From Membranipora membranacea (taxonomy: Eukaryota > Bryozoa > Gymnolaemata > Cheilostomatida > Membraniporidae), in NCBI GenBank assembly GCA_914767715.1, contig OU612065.1, positions 12,276,001-12,340,000 on the forward strand: DNA of 64,000 nt. Reading direction: 5' to 3'. Shown in pieces: positions 12,862-29,210 of this stretch. Each line of letters opens with the position of its first letter. The stretch's first letter is position 1. The position numbers and the translations under genes were made by a program. Under the pieces are notes generated by a model. The model was given only the letters and a program-made list of their open reading frames with translations. It had not been told where the DNA came from and did not search any database.

Positions 12862-15282
12862 ATGCCTCCTAGTCCTGCCCAACTCAAAGAAAGACTACTC
12901 AAGGCCATCGATGAAGACTACAATGTGAGTTTACTGTTGTTGAATACGTAGTACTTGAGAGTTTGTAAAAGCAGGAGCGTGGGTCGTCGGCAACTTACTC
13001 ATGGCCGCCTCAATGGACGACTGAATAAGACAGAAATATCTACATAGCCTCGTTTTCATTCTATTGTTTGACATTGTGTATTATAATACTAAATCTTTGT
13101 AAACGTGATGTAGAAGTAATAGAGTGTTTACTGAATCCTCCCAGATTGTTGTGAGTACAGTATAATAGTGGATGCTCAGGCTGTGGAATGGATAGAAGAT
13201 TAGATAGCTAAGTTAGCCATTATTTTAGGTTGTATTTATATAATAATGATTAGAAAAGTTTCTATTCTGATTATGAAATCAACTATAATGTTATATTAAA
13301 CTATTCAATATATTATATGATTATGATATATATATTATATGATTATAATAGATATATTACATCAATACGTAATTTGTTTTAGTATTCTACTCTCAGCTCT
13401 GAAGTAATTTTCAGTTACGATTTTTTTTCGTGTTTATTTAGATACTCAACCCGGTGGTTGTTGGGGAGGTGATAGGAATACTAGAAAAAATCGCCATCAC
13501 TAGAGAAGATTTGGAGGTAAGTGATGCAGGAAGCACATTATGTAAGTAGTTGAATAAGATCTCACTTACTGCTATGAGAATATATTGCTCCATTATACCC
13601 ATCTTGTAACTGGTAACGATGGTAGTAGGACAGTGTAATCAATGAACTAAATCTGGTTTAGTTCATTGGTGTAATTTAGTAGACGGTATTTTGCTATGCA
13701 ACCATGAAAATACATCTGACCTTTTCCAGCTTGCTTGCTAATTGTACCTTCTTACTATTTATAGGCAACACGAATTGGTTTATTGGTAAACAATGTTCGG
13801 AGAAAAGCATCAAGTCACCAAGGATTGGCAAAACGATGTAGGCAACTTGTCAAGATCTGGCAGCATTTAGCTCCACCTGGCAACTCATCTGTAACGCCAC
13901 CTGTTAATTCTTCAAGAAATGCCAGCCCCGCACCAGGGAGGAGTCCTGCTGTTAACTCAGGGAGGAGTCCTGCGGTAAATTTAGCAAGACGTTCCCCTGC
14001 TCATGTCACGTCATCTCCCAAGCTCACTAGTTATCAAGGAAAAGATGCCTCTCCTGCTTTACAATCGAGGGTTAAAGGCAAACTAGCATCGCCAGTACCC
14101 GGCAGAGTTGCTTCCCCTGCTGGAAGGCTCGTTTCTCCATTAGTCCGAGGTCATGGTGCTGGTAGTACAAATAAGTTGCCAAAAAATGCTACTCTCTCTG
14201 CCACTCAAAACAGGGAATCTGTTTCTCCTGCTTTCACTGGGCATTCTTCAGCTCAGCTTAAGCGAATCTCTCCCTCCAACTCGAGGCTCACTACTCCAAA
14301 CAGTTCTAATACACCATATGTTTCAGTGTCCCCTGCCTCTGTACCCTCTCGTCCAGGCACCCCAAACAGTAGCAATGGTAGACCGAAGGGTGCAAAATCT
14401 GCTAGTGAAAGCCGAACACGTACTCCTACACCAACTAGTAACAATCATTATAATCAGATACCTAATGTTGACCATACAAGCAGAAAACATGCTGCAAATA
14501 AGAAAAGGAGGCGCTCTGATGATAGTATAGGTAGTGACGCTTCCTCTGTGAAAAAACCTAAACCTCTCGTCAATGGAGATTTGGCCCCTAGTAGGCCTGC
14601 AGAGCCAAGGGCAAAAACATCTAAGGTTAAAACAACTGTGGAGCTAATAGCAGAACTACAGGCCACCAAAAGTACCCGATTGACTGCTAGTGATACAATC
14701 ACAAAAATAGTGACAAATCAAATTCAAAAAGAAGAGGATGACATTAATCTTTCTGTTGTGCCACCTTCGGCTAAACCCCGTCATAGACGGAAAAATGGTG
14801 GCTCGAACACCCCAGTATTGCCTGCAGCTCCTGCTGACTTGAGTAGGACTAAATCTGATCTAGTACATCGCTTTCTTCAGCAAGTTGGCGAAAGTAAAGA
14901 TGAGGATGCTGATGTTGATGTAATGGGTACTGATCCCTATGAGCATGAGACCAAGAAACCAGTGATAGATTTATCAATTAATCCGTATAGCCTTTTACCT
15001 CCACTTAATTATGACAATATAATATGGAGTGATGAAGAGGCGGAGACGGGAACAATGAGCCGTAATGCCATTACTGGAGAGTATCCAGATGGTTATGATC
15101 GGTCACCTAGCATTGACAGTGAACCTGATGAGAGAATTATAGACAAGGTAGTCGACGGTGAATGGAATGGGGTGAATGGTACTGTCAATAATGTAAATAA
15201 TGAATTCAACCCATGGACAGAAACATTTACCATTAGCTCCACAGATGAAGCCGTACATGTGCTGCCCTATGTGGATTTATAA
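12862..15282 (+). CDS. MED26: Mediator complex subunit 26
   Basis: Three exons, 12862-12924, 13442-13516 and 13765-15282, give 551 residues. An in-frame TAG lies directly before the ATG. Residues 1-80 form the TFIIS N-terminal (LW) four-helix domain: SPAQLKERLLKAID, then a helix ending ITREDLE, then TRIGLLVNNVRRKA and AKRCRQLVKIWQ, each alignable with human MED26. A long Ser/Pro-rich linker (about 85-240) carries repeated GRSPAVN/SPA units and a basic KKRRR patch suited to nuclear import. The C-terminal block GEWNGVNGT ... HVLPYVDL matches the conserved end of MED26 that joins the Mediator core. The protein links Mediator to elongation factors through the LW domain. Introns split only the LW domain; the whole remainder is one 1.5-kb exon. 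Confidence 0.95.
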
Positions 15283-15394
15283 TTAGGAAATTTATAATGA
15301 TGCCTGGATGCTAGCTTCAACTGGTGATAGCTTATGCCAAAACTGTACCTTGTACAAATGAAATTTGCTAAACACTGTTATTCTATGTGTATGG

Positions 15395-15400
15395 AATAAA
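15395..15400 (+). promoter_or_regulatory. MED26 polyadenylation signal AATAAA
   Basis: First AATAAA after the MED26 stop codon, 113 bases downstream. Cleavage would fall near 15415-15430, against the 3' end of STIL on the other strand. Confidence 0.7.
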
Positions 15401-15431
15401 TCTAATTCTATAAAGTTGTCAGTTTTGATGA

Positions 15432-15443
15432 TTTATTTTTATT
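15432..15443 (-). promoter_or_regulatory. STIL polyadenylation signals (two AATAAA in tandem)
   Basis: On the minus strand two overlapping AATAAA copies lie about 310 bases after the STIL stop. Cleavage would fall near 15410-15425, so the STIL and MED26 transcripts meet or overlap by a few bases. Confidence 0.65.
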
Positions 15444-15748
15444 TCAATATATCAAACTGATTCATCATGAATGGAAGACCTAAAAAATTGCACCACTTTT
15501 TCAACTCCTACTTGGCTACTGAAAAAAAAAACCAAGCTAGCACTGCTATTGCAACAAGCCATTACTATCTACATGAGTAAATTGTTCACAGAAAATGAGT
15601 ATCATGTGCCTAAAATGCAGTAAAATCCATCAAACTCCACACATAGCACACAATAAATTAAATGATGGACAACCCGCTACTCCAAAAATTTATAGATCTG
15701 CTTGGCATTACCAAAGGCAGAATAAAAAACAATAAAATACATGGGAGG

Positions 15749-18700
15749 TCACAGCAACTTGGGAAGTTCTTTTAATCTAGCAATGTCCAGCACCTGGATA
15801 GAGCTATCCTGACTGCTCTCTGTCTGCTCCTCTGTCATATGTTGGGGTTTGTGATCGGCAGCGCTCGCACTTTTCCGTAGAATTGACTTGAGATTTAATG
15901 CAGGTTCAGGGTCAGTGACATCAGGGGCTGGAGTCTCGCCGTAGCTAAGACCTGAGTAATTGACACTGGTATCTGTGAGAGCGTAACGCCTCAAGTATTG
16001 CTGTGTTGCCATAGACATGTTATTCTCTGCTATCGTTGTGTCCACAGAAGTACTGATGGTGGCTGGGGGTTTAGACATGGTCAAAACCTGCAATGATACA
16101 TAAGCTGTGTTATATATCTCAACTAAAATAACCTTGTTTTAGTCTCTATAAAGAATATGTGTTTTTACTGTATTTGCACAACCTCAGGGATGCCGAACAG
16201 ATGTGCACATCTTTATTGTCATCACAGTTCAATTTCGCTGTTGTGATTTTGAAAGCATGGTTATAAATTGAAATACTGAAAACACCATGAACCTGTTGTA
16301 TGAGAACCAATTATTTTAAATTCCAACATTCCTTTTTTTGACCGTCTTGCATGGTGGAGATTACTCGCTGTTCACTAAAGTAAAATAAAATTCTGTACAG
16401 ATTTTTCAAGTGGGTAAATGATCATCATCGGAGCTAATTAAGAATAATTACCTGTCGCAAAAGGCTGGTTTCTGTGTGCCTGCTGTCTATTTGCTTATGT
16501 ACAGTATACTGGGCAAGTTCTGTGAGTTGATCATCTTGAAGATATTTCAAGGCAAGGGCATTCATTTCCAGGCTTTTATTTGAGTCGGCCATCGAAGAGT
16601 CTGTCATCACCATAGATATATACTGCAGCCGTGGCAAACAATCGGGCTTGTTAGCACTGTTGTAAAAAAGGGGTAACAAGATGATGATGACTAGTGTGTC
16701 AAAGTCAAACGTAAGATGGACAGTAAACTAGTCGCTGAAAAATATGTACTTTTATTGAACCTGCACTTACTTGGTACACTTCAGTTTTTTTCAATCTAGT
16801 GCTCGCCAGATATTGGATCAGTAATATGAACTTTTAATAATGTGTCTTTCACTAAACTCACATTGGTAATCTCGCAGGTGTTTCAACTTCAATGCCCATT
16901 CTTCTCAGCTGAGTTCTTGTAGCCAGTGCGACATCCTTGGCCTCTGCGTGTTTCTTGGTTTTCACAGATGGACCCTCCGCGCCTGATGATTCCTCCATGT
17001 GATCACCAGGAGGAGGTGGTAGCTCAGATAAGACAGGCTGTGGTGTCGGCTCATTCTGCAGTCTGTTCAAGTCAGCGGGCAACGTCTTTACTGGCGTGTG
17101 CTTGGATAACAGATCTCTCACATTTTTCTGTTGAACAAAATTCGATTAATCAGCAAGGTAGCGAAGAGTATAATTTAGCAATATTATTTTAGATCTTGTT
17201 ATAAATGAGAGTATGATGCCTCAGATCTGCATGACTTTGGTTGCATCCTTCAGTCATCATGACTTCATTGAGACTGAGCAAGTACTAAACAGCAAATGAG
17301 ACTTACTATGATAACATCAAGCTGTTGTTTAGTAGACTCCTGTCCCATACTCTCAGCTATCATACTGACACTCTCACCAAGAACAGGGCTCTGCCAACTC
17401 TCATCAGATCGTGAATCATGACTCCCATCTCGCTTTGGGGAACTAAAAAGTAATTTAGGTAAGAACAGTATACAATTTTTTGTTCAAACAGACAGATGTT
17501 GTCATGAGGCTCAATTGTTGTTAAAGATGTACACATAAGTTCGGCATCCCAGAGGTTGTTCAGGCGCAGTGAAAACACATGCTTTTCAGATACTAAAACC
17601 TTGAATCGCGTCTAGTTGACATAATATAAATAAGATATAGTATATGTCTTTACCTGGTAGGACTATCATCATAGCTCTCATAGTCCACATTTATATCAGA
17701 AGAGAAGCTACGAGCAGTAACCTGCGTTGGCAGGTCCAGAGTTGTCAGATCATGCTGTATGAGTGAATGAGATTGGGAACTGCTGTCTCCCATGGATCCA
17801 TGTGTATCTGACAAACCGCAATCAGCCATCTAAAGATAAAAATAAAAGATCAATTAAAACACCTTTGATCGAAACGTAATTCAATTTATACTGCACTACA
17901 ATCGCATCATCCTTGCCTCGTCTTTGCAGTGAAGGGTGATAAAAAAGCCCTCACATCAACTTATGCATGACCCTCCCCTACAACCACTGAATACATTTTG
18001 GCAAAGTATAACAATCAACACAAGACTCATCATAATGTATCTCAGAATTGAATGCAAGAAGAAACCTCTCATATTCATTGAGCTCAAGAACACTATTTAC
18101 CTGGCTGGGAGGATGGTTGCCAGTCTCTAATAAACTCATCCCTGTATTCACTGTGGCACATTTCTTAACAGGTAGAGGCAGTGTCTCATTTTCTTGCTGG
18201 TCCCTCCTCTCTTGTGCCTAGCAAGGGAAAATAAAAAACATGTTTGCCACCACAATGAAACAATTATTGATAATAACCATATTGAATGTACAAAAAAAAA
18301 TAAATCATTTTACTTCTTTTTGGAAGTTGTCCTCTCAAAGTAAACTGTCTCAAAGAGCAGACAACTACTAACCCATTCCGTTCCCTATTATCTGCAAATT
18401 TTACATGTTATGTAAAATCCCCTAAAATTAATTTATGTTCTGTGCTTTCGTAAGTTTTCGGATGCTAACATGCATTTGGGATATTTTTCAAAGCAAAATT
18501 TTGTCAATATTTGTGTATATGAGGGAAACAAGAAAGGCAACAGAGGCAGTAATTTTTGCCATGTATTTTTGAGGCTCAAGCCATTTGTCCTGGACTATAA
18601 TAACAATCATGTGTCATGTCAGAGCTTTGTGGCTCTATCATAATGCTCATGAAGTACCTTCAGGAGTTTTTGAATTTGTTGTTGCAGTGCTTTTAGTTGA

Positions 18701-21700
18701 TTATCTTGTTGCTTCAAGATTTCTTGAACTTCTGGTGACATGTTGTTGGAGATCTGGCTCTGCTGTGAAAGTGGTGACGGTGTGCATGGCACCTTTGATT
18801 GTCCTGTGTTATCGATCGGTGAAATATTTACCTGTTATGGAAATAATATTGATTTAAATAAACCAAGAAAAGTCAGGAAAATTATACATGTAACTCTCTA
18901 TAAGACACAACTTAAACAGATATTTCATTTATTTAATGTATCCATTCTTAACGCATGGTTGCTATTCTGATATTACTCATGTGATATTGAGGCAGCCTTC
19001 TCTCCTCTCACCTTATCAAACTGTGGTGGATTAGATCGATCGGTCACTGGTGCTGGCTGTCTTTGAGTAGAGGCTCGAGGGCTGAGTAACCTCTGTACAT
19101 TATCAGTGATGATACTGAGGGGGTTTGTCGGGGGTACAGGAGCGGAGGTAGCAGCATATCCAGGCTGATGATGCGGTACCTGGTGCTGACACTGGCATTG
19201 GCAAGCTGAGGGTGTTTGTTGGAGAGGATGTTGTGTTCTGGGGATAACTGTGGCATAAGGCTGAGAATACTCCGCAGGGAACCCATAATGCTGAGGAGGG
19301 ATGGGATTATACTGCTGCTGTAATGGTTGATGAGGTGCTGGTGGATATCCCTGATTCATTGCATTTGGGAAAGCTGGTGTTCCTGAGTTCATATGTGGCC
19401 ATTGAAATTGAGGTTGTGGAGGCATCTGCAGCTTTTTGCCAACTTTCTTTTTCGAACTTGAAGATTTTGAGAAGGGTGTTAGTTTCGCCACGTTTGGACT
19501 CTTTTCATCAGGGGCTATCGACAGGTTTAGTGCCTCTGTAGTTGTGAGGGTATTTGGAGTATGACGTGATGCTGGTCTAAGGCCTGTAGGTTGTGTGTTT
19601 GATGGATGAGGTGACCGAAGTGAAGCGGTACTTGGCTTGCTCGGAGTGATTGGCTTACTCAACATCTTCTGTATAATATTCTGTGTATTTTCAGCTTCAT
19701 TCTCGTCAAATTTGATCTGTTGTTTAAAAAAATTTGGAACATTAAAACTGATATCGTTTGTTGTTCATTTCAAATATTAGGAATTAATTCAAAACACAAA
19801 ATATAATTGTATTATCTGGAGATGGCAAAAAATTTAGCTGTCATGAATCAAAGACTGTTTACATCCACCCAGCTTACCTTTCTAGCTGTCTGATCAGGTT
19901 TTTGAGGCTGGTATATAACTTGATTGACTGTTTTGAAAGGAGAGCGGTTAAGCCTGTGGTCATTAGTTTGATGGATAGCCAGTCTTTCTGGTCTGGGAGC
20001 TTCTAGTGGGTTGCTCTCATCCAGCACCGATACTTCAGGCACAGTAGGTGTCAATGACATACCCTATAACATAAACATAAAATAAACAACATATCTATTT
20101 TAATTGGAATCTTATCGCGCTGACTTAGTACAGATTACAAATTTATAACTGAACATAACAAAACACATGTCATATGGGTTAATTACCATTGGTCTGTACG
20201 CAGATGGAGAGGACCTGGGCATGCTATCATCTAGAATTCCAGAAGAGTAAAGTTGCTTTGTAGGTTTTGGAGTGGCATGAATCATTCTAAAAGTATAAAA
20301 AATGACAAAATATAACATCAAAAGTCTCAAACTTTCATAATGCATACCACTCATATAATTTGAACAAAATATTGATTCATTTAAGCCTTAAATATCTTTT
20401 CTATCAGTCATGACCATTGTCTCTATTATCAAATTGTCAACAAATTGCCCTTTTGCCAATCACGTACCTATTTTCTTGCTCATGTCTGACAGCTGTCTCT
20501 TCAACAAGCTCTGCGAATCGCCGTCCACGAGGAGTTTTGAGGTCTTGCATCTCAAGTTTGACTGAAAGCAAACCTTTACGAACACCATTTGCGTCCTGCC
20601 ATGCAAAGAATAATATAATATTACATAAGAGATCATTGGCATACCATTGATATGATCACTGTCCAACAGACTCAAGGTAAACTATATCACTTTTCCAAAC
20701 AATGTGCTGATTAATAGAAAAGATGAAAGATATTAATCATTAATCTTAAGTTAAATTTAACTATTAACTCTGAGGTAGCTTGATCTCTTATAGTCCACTA
20801 AGATGGAGACACACCTTGGCCATAGAGAAGCCTTGAGATCCTGACATCATTCTGAAGTTGAGAGCTGAGGATGCCGGTATGCAGTCGAAGCACTGAGCTG
20901 ATGTCATCAGAGGAGATTTGTGTATAAGTAGGAAAGGTTCAGATGGTTTAGGTACCCTGTCGGATATCTGAGGGGTATGCATATACCGTACACAGCATGC
21001 CCATATATATGGGTCTGTTACCAGCTCGATACCACTCACCCAACTACAAAGGTAAATAATCAAAATATAGCATATATATGTTCTGCCACATATAGCAAGA
21101 GGGCAAAAAATTATCATGGGATGCACAAAAAAACCAATAAAATTAGATTGACATACAATTTCTACCAAGCACTGGTTTGAATTCAATATTCACTCTAAAC
21201 CATTGCTGCCAATGTTTGCAGCAAGCCAGCAATTTGTTCCATACATTATACTTCATACCATCCTGCTAATTTCAATTGCGACATTGCACAGGTGATTTCA
21301 TGGAAAATCAAACAAGCAAAGTCACTTCTGAGACAAGAAGAAAAAATTATGATAAGACTGGATTTAACAGTCATCTTATCAATATTTAACTTACATTCCA
21401 ATTATAGGGACAGTTAGAACTTTTGGATCAGATTCCAGCAAAAACACCACCTTCCTGTACTGGTCCATTGTCAAGTACCTGAATAGGTGAAATATAAAAA
21501 TATTAAATATTTGCTAGCTAGGTTCGTTTCAATCAATGCTTGTTTTATTTAGCTATAAGAAATCAGGTATGGAAAAACAGCTGGAGTTGTCCCGCCCATG
21601 TAAAAATCTTACAAACAGAGGACAACCTTACTACTGTCAATGATCAGATATCCGTAATGTTTTGGTGTTCTGATAGAGCAAGGAGTTAGTCTCCAACTCC

Positions 21701-24168
21701 TTAGTTAGAGAAGTCTGATCAAGGATGATCAGTGTCGAAACATATTGCGTAACTCAGTATGCATAGCATGAACAAAGCTAAAAGATACTTTTTGAGTATA
21801 TGAGATGACATCTAACCAATCATATAATAATAAGAACTCCCATTCAACTCACCCTGACTTGACCTGATTATTGATAATGCCGTTTTTGTCGTTACCAAGC
21901 ATTGACTTGGAGAGTGCAGTCATTGCCATACTGACAGATTCAATCGGTGTAATGTCAAACTTTGTTCCAAGAGTCATTACATCAACCTCCAAATCACAGT
22001 GTATCTGATTGCTACCTCCAAACACAGTGCAATCTGCTGTGGCTGTCAGGAACTCTGCTAGTTCAACCCGACCAGCACTTTTGGCTCTGTCAGTAAGTTG
22101 CTGTCAGAGGAAATGACATAAAAATGATTAGACTCAAATAAGAAATGGAACATTTCAAGCTCACACATGATGTTAATCAATCGAGTTAGGCCAAGACTTA
22201 CCCAATGTGTGTCTTCGACTTGTTGACAATTAACATCCAATCGCATATCATGTCTAGATTTTCTGCTGAGCTGGAAGAGAAGGAATTATTTGAATCAATA
22301 TCAAGATCATACATCTGAATCTGATCATATATATATATATATATATTTATGTATACTGATATCAGTTCAATATATATCATTACAGCAAAACTTTAGCGTG
22401 AGCAACGAAATGACAATCTCGTTCACCCAGCATTGCTGATTAAAACTACTACACACAGGGAAGCGTAGATCAACAAACCGGCAGATTCGGAAAGCGAGCC
22501 GAATATGTGGGTAAAATTGATTGAAACTGCTAAATTATTTGCTCATGTAAACATCTGTTTTTATTGTCATGGCCGATGTCACAAGTCTAAAACATCGCAT
22601 GATACAGATCACCAATTTGGTGAACTACCACATAAAATGTCTTAGTAACTGTCCCGGAGTAATGTTTCAACGTAACGCATAATTTTATTCTGAATACTTT
22701 TTACCCATCTCTGTTTTTATAGTGATTTGTCGTATTGTGAATCGACAGATGAGAATGGCACTTTGGGAACTTGGATAAGTTGGGCCAAGTTGTAAGCATT
22801 GAGGTGTTGAATTCACATTGATTAAATTGGATGAGGATTCGATAAACCTTGTCCAACCAGCCATTTTTTCTGAACTTTCAAGCTCAGTTCAGTTATCCTA
22901 CCTTAGTTGGAACTTGGAAAGCTCCTGGAATGTTAGAATCTTCATTGTTATCGACAGAAGAGACAAACTGATCCAGATATAGCACCACTTCACTGCAGTC
23001 AGGCTCAACCTTTATATCACCACATAGCCGACAGTGTTCTGACTTCCCACTACGAGATTGTCCAAAAGCTAGGTATAGAACTTGTTCAGTAACAGATAGG
23101 CTTATCCGGGGAAATATTAGGGTGACTGGTCCGCCCAACGGCATGTGACACCAGAGCGCCTTCCGTGTGGAGGGAAACATCAGAGGGACGACGTGTGACC
23201 TGTAAACAAGACAGAGATGGCTCAAATTAGTCATTGAATAGCATATCCAGTTATACTTCAGTGCGATTACTAACCTAATATGTATAGTCCAGTAACTAGA
23301 AGGTTTGTGTGAAGAAGGACCCGGCAATGGGTTGGAGGTTGTTCCACTTTTTTTGCTGTGCGGAAGAGGAATGATATGAGATAGTGGTCAGTGTTGGCGA
23401 GGTGCTAGGTACCGGTAAGAGTGAAATGCATGTGACACTGTGGCGTACAGACATCATATTTAACCTAATACCTCTCCTTCCTTGCCTAAGCTAAGAAAGT
23501 TCCACAATAAGGCCTACCCAAAAGCGACAAGTAGAAACAGTGCTCGTTAAACACTACTTACTAGCCTGTTACCACTACTGGAGCTAAAAAACAAGGTACG
23601 CTGATGAGTGAATTGGAATCCCCATACTAGCAACGCAAAGCCATTCTCAGGATAATCCCAATAATCATCGGTAAGTAGGTTGTAAGTAATAGTATAGCCT
23701 AAGTAATCAATAATAATAATGGTGGTTCACGAAGGTTGCGATCAAGTTGAGGACAAACCCAGGCAAAACACACATGCTTGACACCAAACTCAAGACAAAT
23801 TTCAACAACCAGCCAAATAGGTACATAGTCATATTGATTATTAATGGTCTGATCAAGGAGGAAGAAAAGAGAATCAGAATGTAATGTTTGTTACTCCTTG
23901 TTCTGATTTAATGCATGTCCTTCAACAGGATATTTATTCATTGCCACCATTGGCGATGACTTGATTGAAATGAATGTATTTGGGGGCCATCAGGCGGAGG
24001 GGAAAGTGTTTGGGGGTATCAAACTGGTGTTTGATGTAGTCGTAGATGTGTGGTATGCTTGCACTGCAAGTTATAAGTTTGTTAGTTGAGTTAGAAGAAT
24101 GAAAGAATAATACTTTATTTATGTAATAATGAACTGAAGAGGGAATAGAAACAATTCACATACCTCAT
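15749..24168 (-). CDS. STIL: STIL centriolar assembly protein (Ana2/SAS-5 family)
   Basis: Eighteen coding exons join in frame to 1181 aa (human STIL about 1287): 24164-24168, 23275-23355, 22902-23199, 22202-22270, 21853-22100, 21395-21478, 20815-21043, 20468-20595, 20187-20286, 19878-20063, 19012-19716, 18658-18831, 18101-18217, 17654-17829, 17307-17442, 16862-17127, 16452-16656, 15749-16087. Diagnostic stretches are SHVVPLMFPSTRKALW, GYLTMDQYRKVVFLLESDPK and DPYIWACCVRYMHTP in the N-terminal domain. A Pro-rich segment before TVPEVSVLDESNP matches the CPAP/SAS-4-binding region. The coiled coil EVQEILKQQDNQLKALQQQI (about 743-766) matches the PLK4-binding, self-associating helix. A STAN-like block is RSFSSDINVDYESYDD. 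NNMSMATQQYLRRYAL and the C-terminal LDIARLKELPKLL are close to human. The family recruits SAS-6 and PLK4 to start procentrioles. The first coding exon holds only ATGAG. Confidence 0.93.
22327..22346. repeat. AT dinucleotide microsatellite
   Basis: About ten AT units in a STIL intron, just upstream (in minus-strand sense) of the exon at 22202-22270. Confidence 0.8.
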
Positions 24169-28642
<4,474 letters not shown>

Positions 28643-28815
28643 TCTTGTGCTCTCCTGACAATCATCTCTTTCTGCAATACCCATATTCTTCTCGAGTGAT
28701 ATTTTTGGTACATTGTTGTTTATATGGCACAGTGCTGCCTGCAGTCATGTAGGAAATCTTAGCAAATTTTACTTTTTTACAGCAGCAACCATCTGTTTTC
28801 TATCATCGGGTTACT

Positions 28816-28833
28816 TTTATTAAGTAAAATAAA
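28816..28833. promoter_or_regulatory. Back-to-back polyadenylation signals for CMPK1 and UHRF1
   Basis: AATAAA on the plus strand at 28828-28833 is the first one after the CMPK1 stop. On the minus strand AATAAA at 28816-28821 is the first clear one after the UHRF1 stop, 390 bases away. Only six bases separate them, so the two 3' UTRs should overlap. Confidence 0.6.
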
Positions 28834-29210
28834 TTTTTTCGATAAGAAGGAATAGCTGAAATCTAATTACTAAAAGTGCATTGTTATGTTTGGGAGCCCT
28901 TTAAAATCCGTATTTCTCCAGTTTGCAAATGCAAACCTGCACAATATACACAAATACAGGTAAAAGCATATAAGCAACTTTTTTGGCCATATTATTAAAA
29001 TATCCGATTTTGTCAAGTGTAAGGAAATGTAAATCACTAAATTTGCAGCGCAGAAATAAATTGATGAATGGGTCCCTAAACTGAGTTCATCTTTGGCTAA
29101 GGAAACATTACAGTGGTAGAAATACATCATGCAAAACAGCTAATTTGTTTGTTTCTGGACAAGAACTATTATAAAAAAAACATATGAGATTATAGAATAT
29201 TGACATCAGT

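Noticed and set aside
12725-12928. Alternative 67-codon start region upstream of MED26
   Set aside because: It is in another frame from the LW domain and reads across the exon 1 donor. It is probably 5' UTR.
14153-14530. Second open frame inside the long MED26 exon
   Set aside because: It overlaps the conserved MED26 frame and has no independent support.
20788-21186. A separate 132-codon minus-strand gene
   Set aside because: Its middle part is STIL exon 20815-21043; the rest is flanking intron read through.
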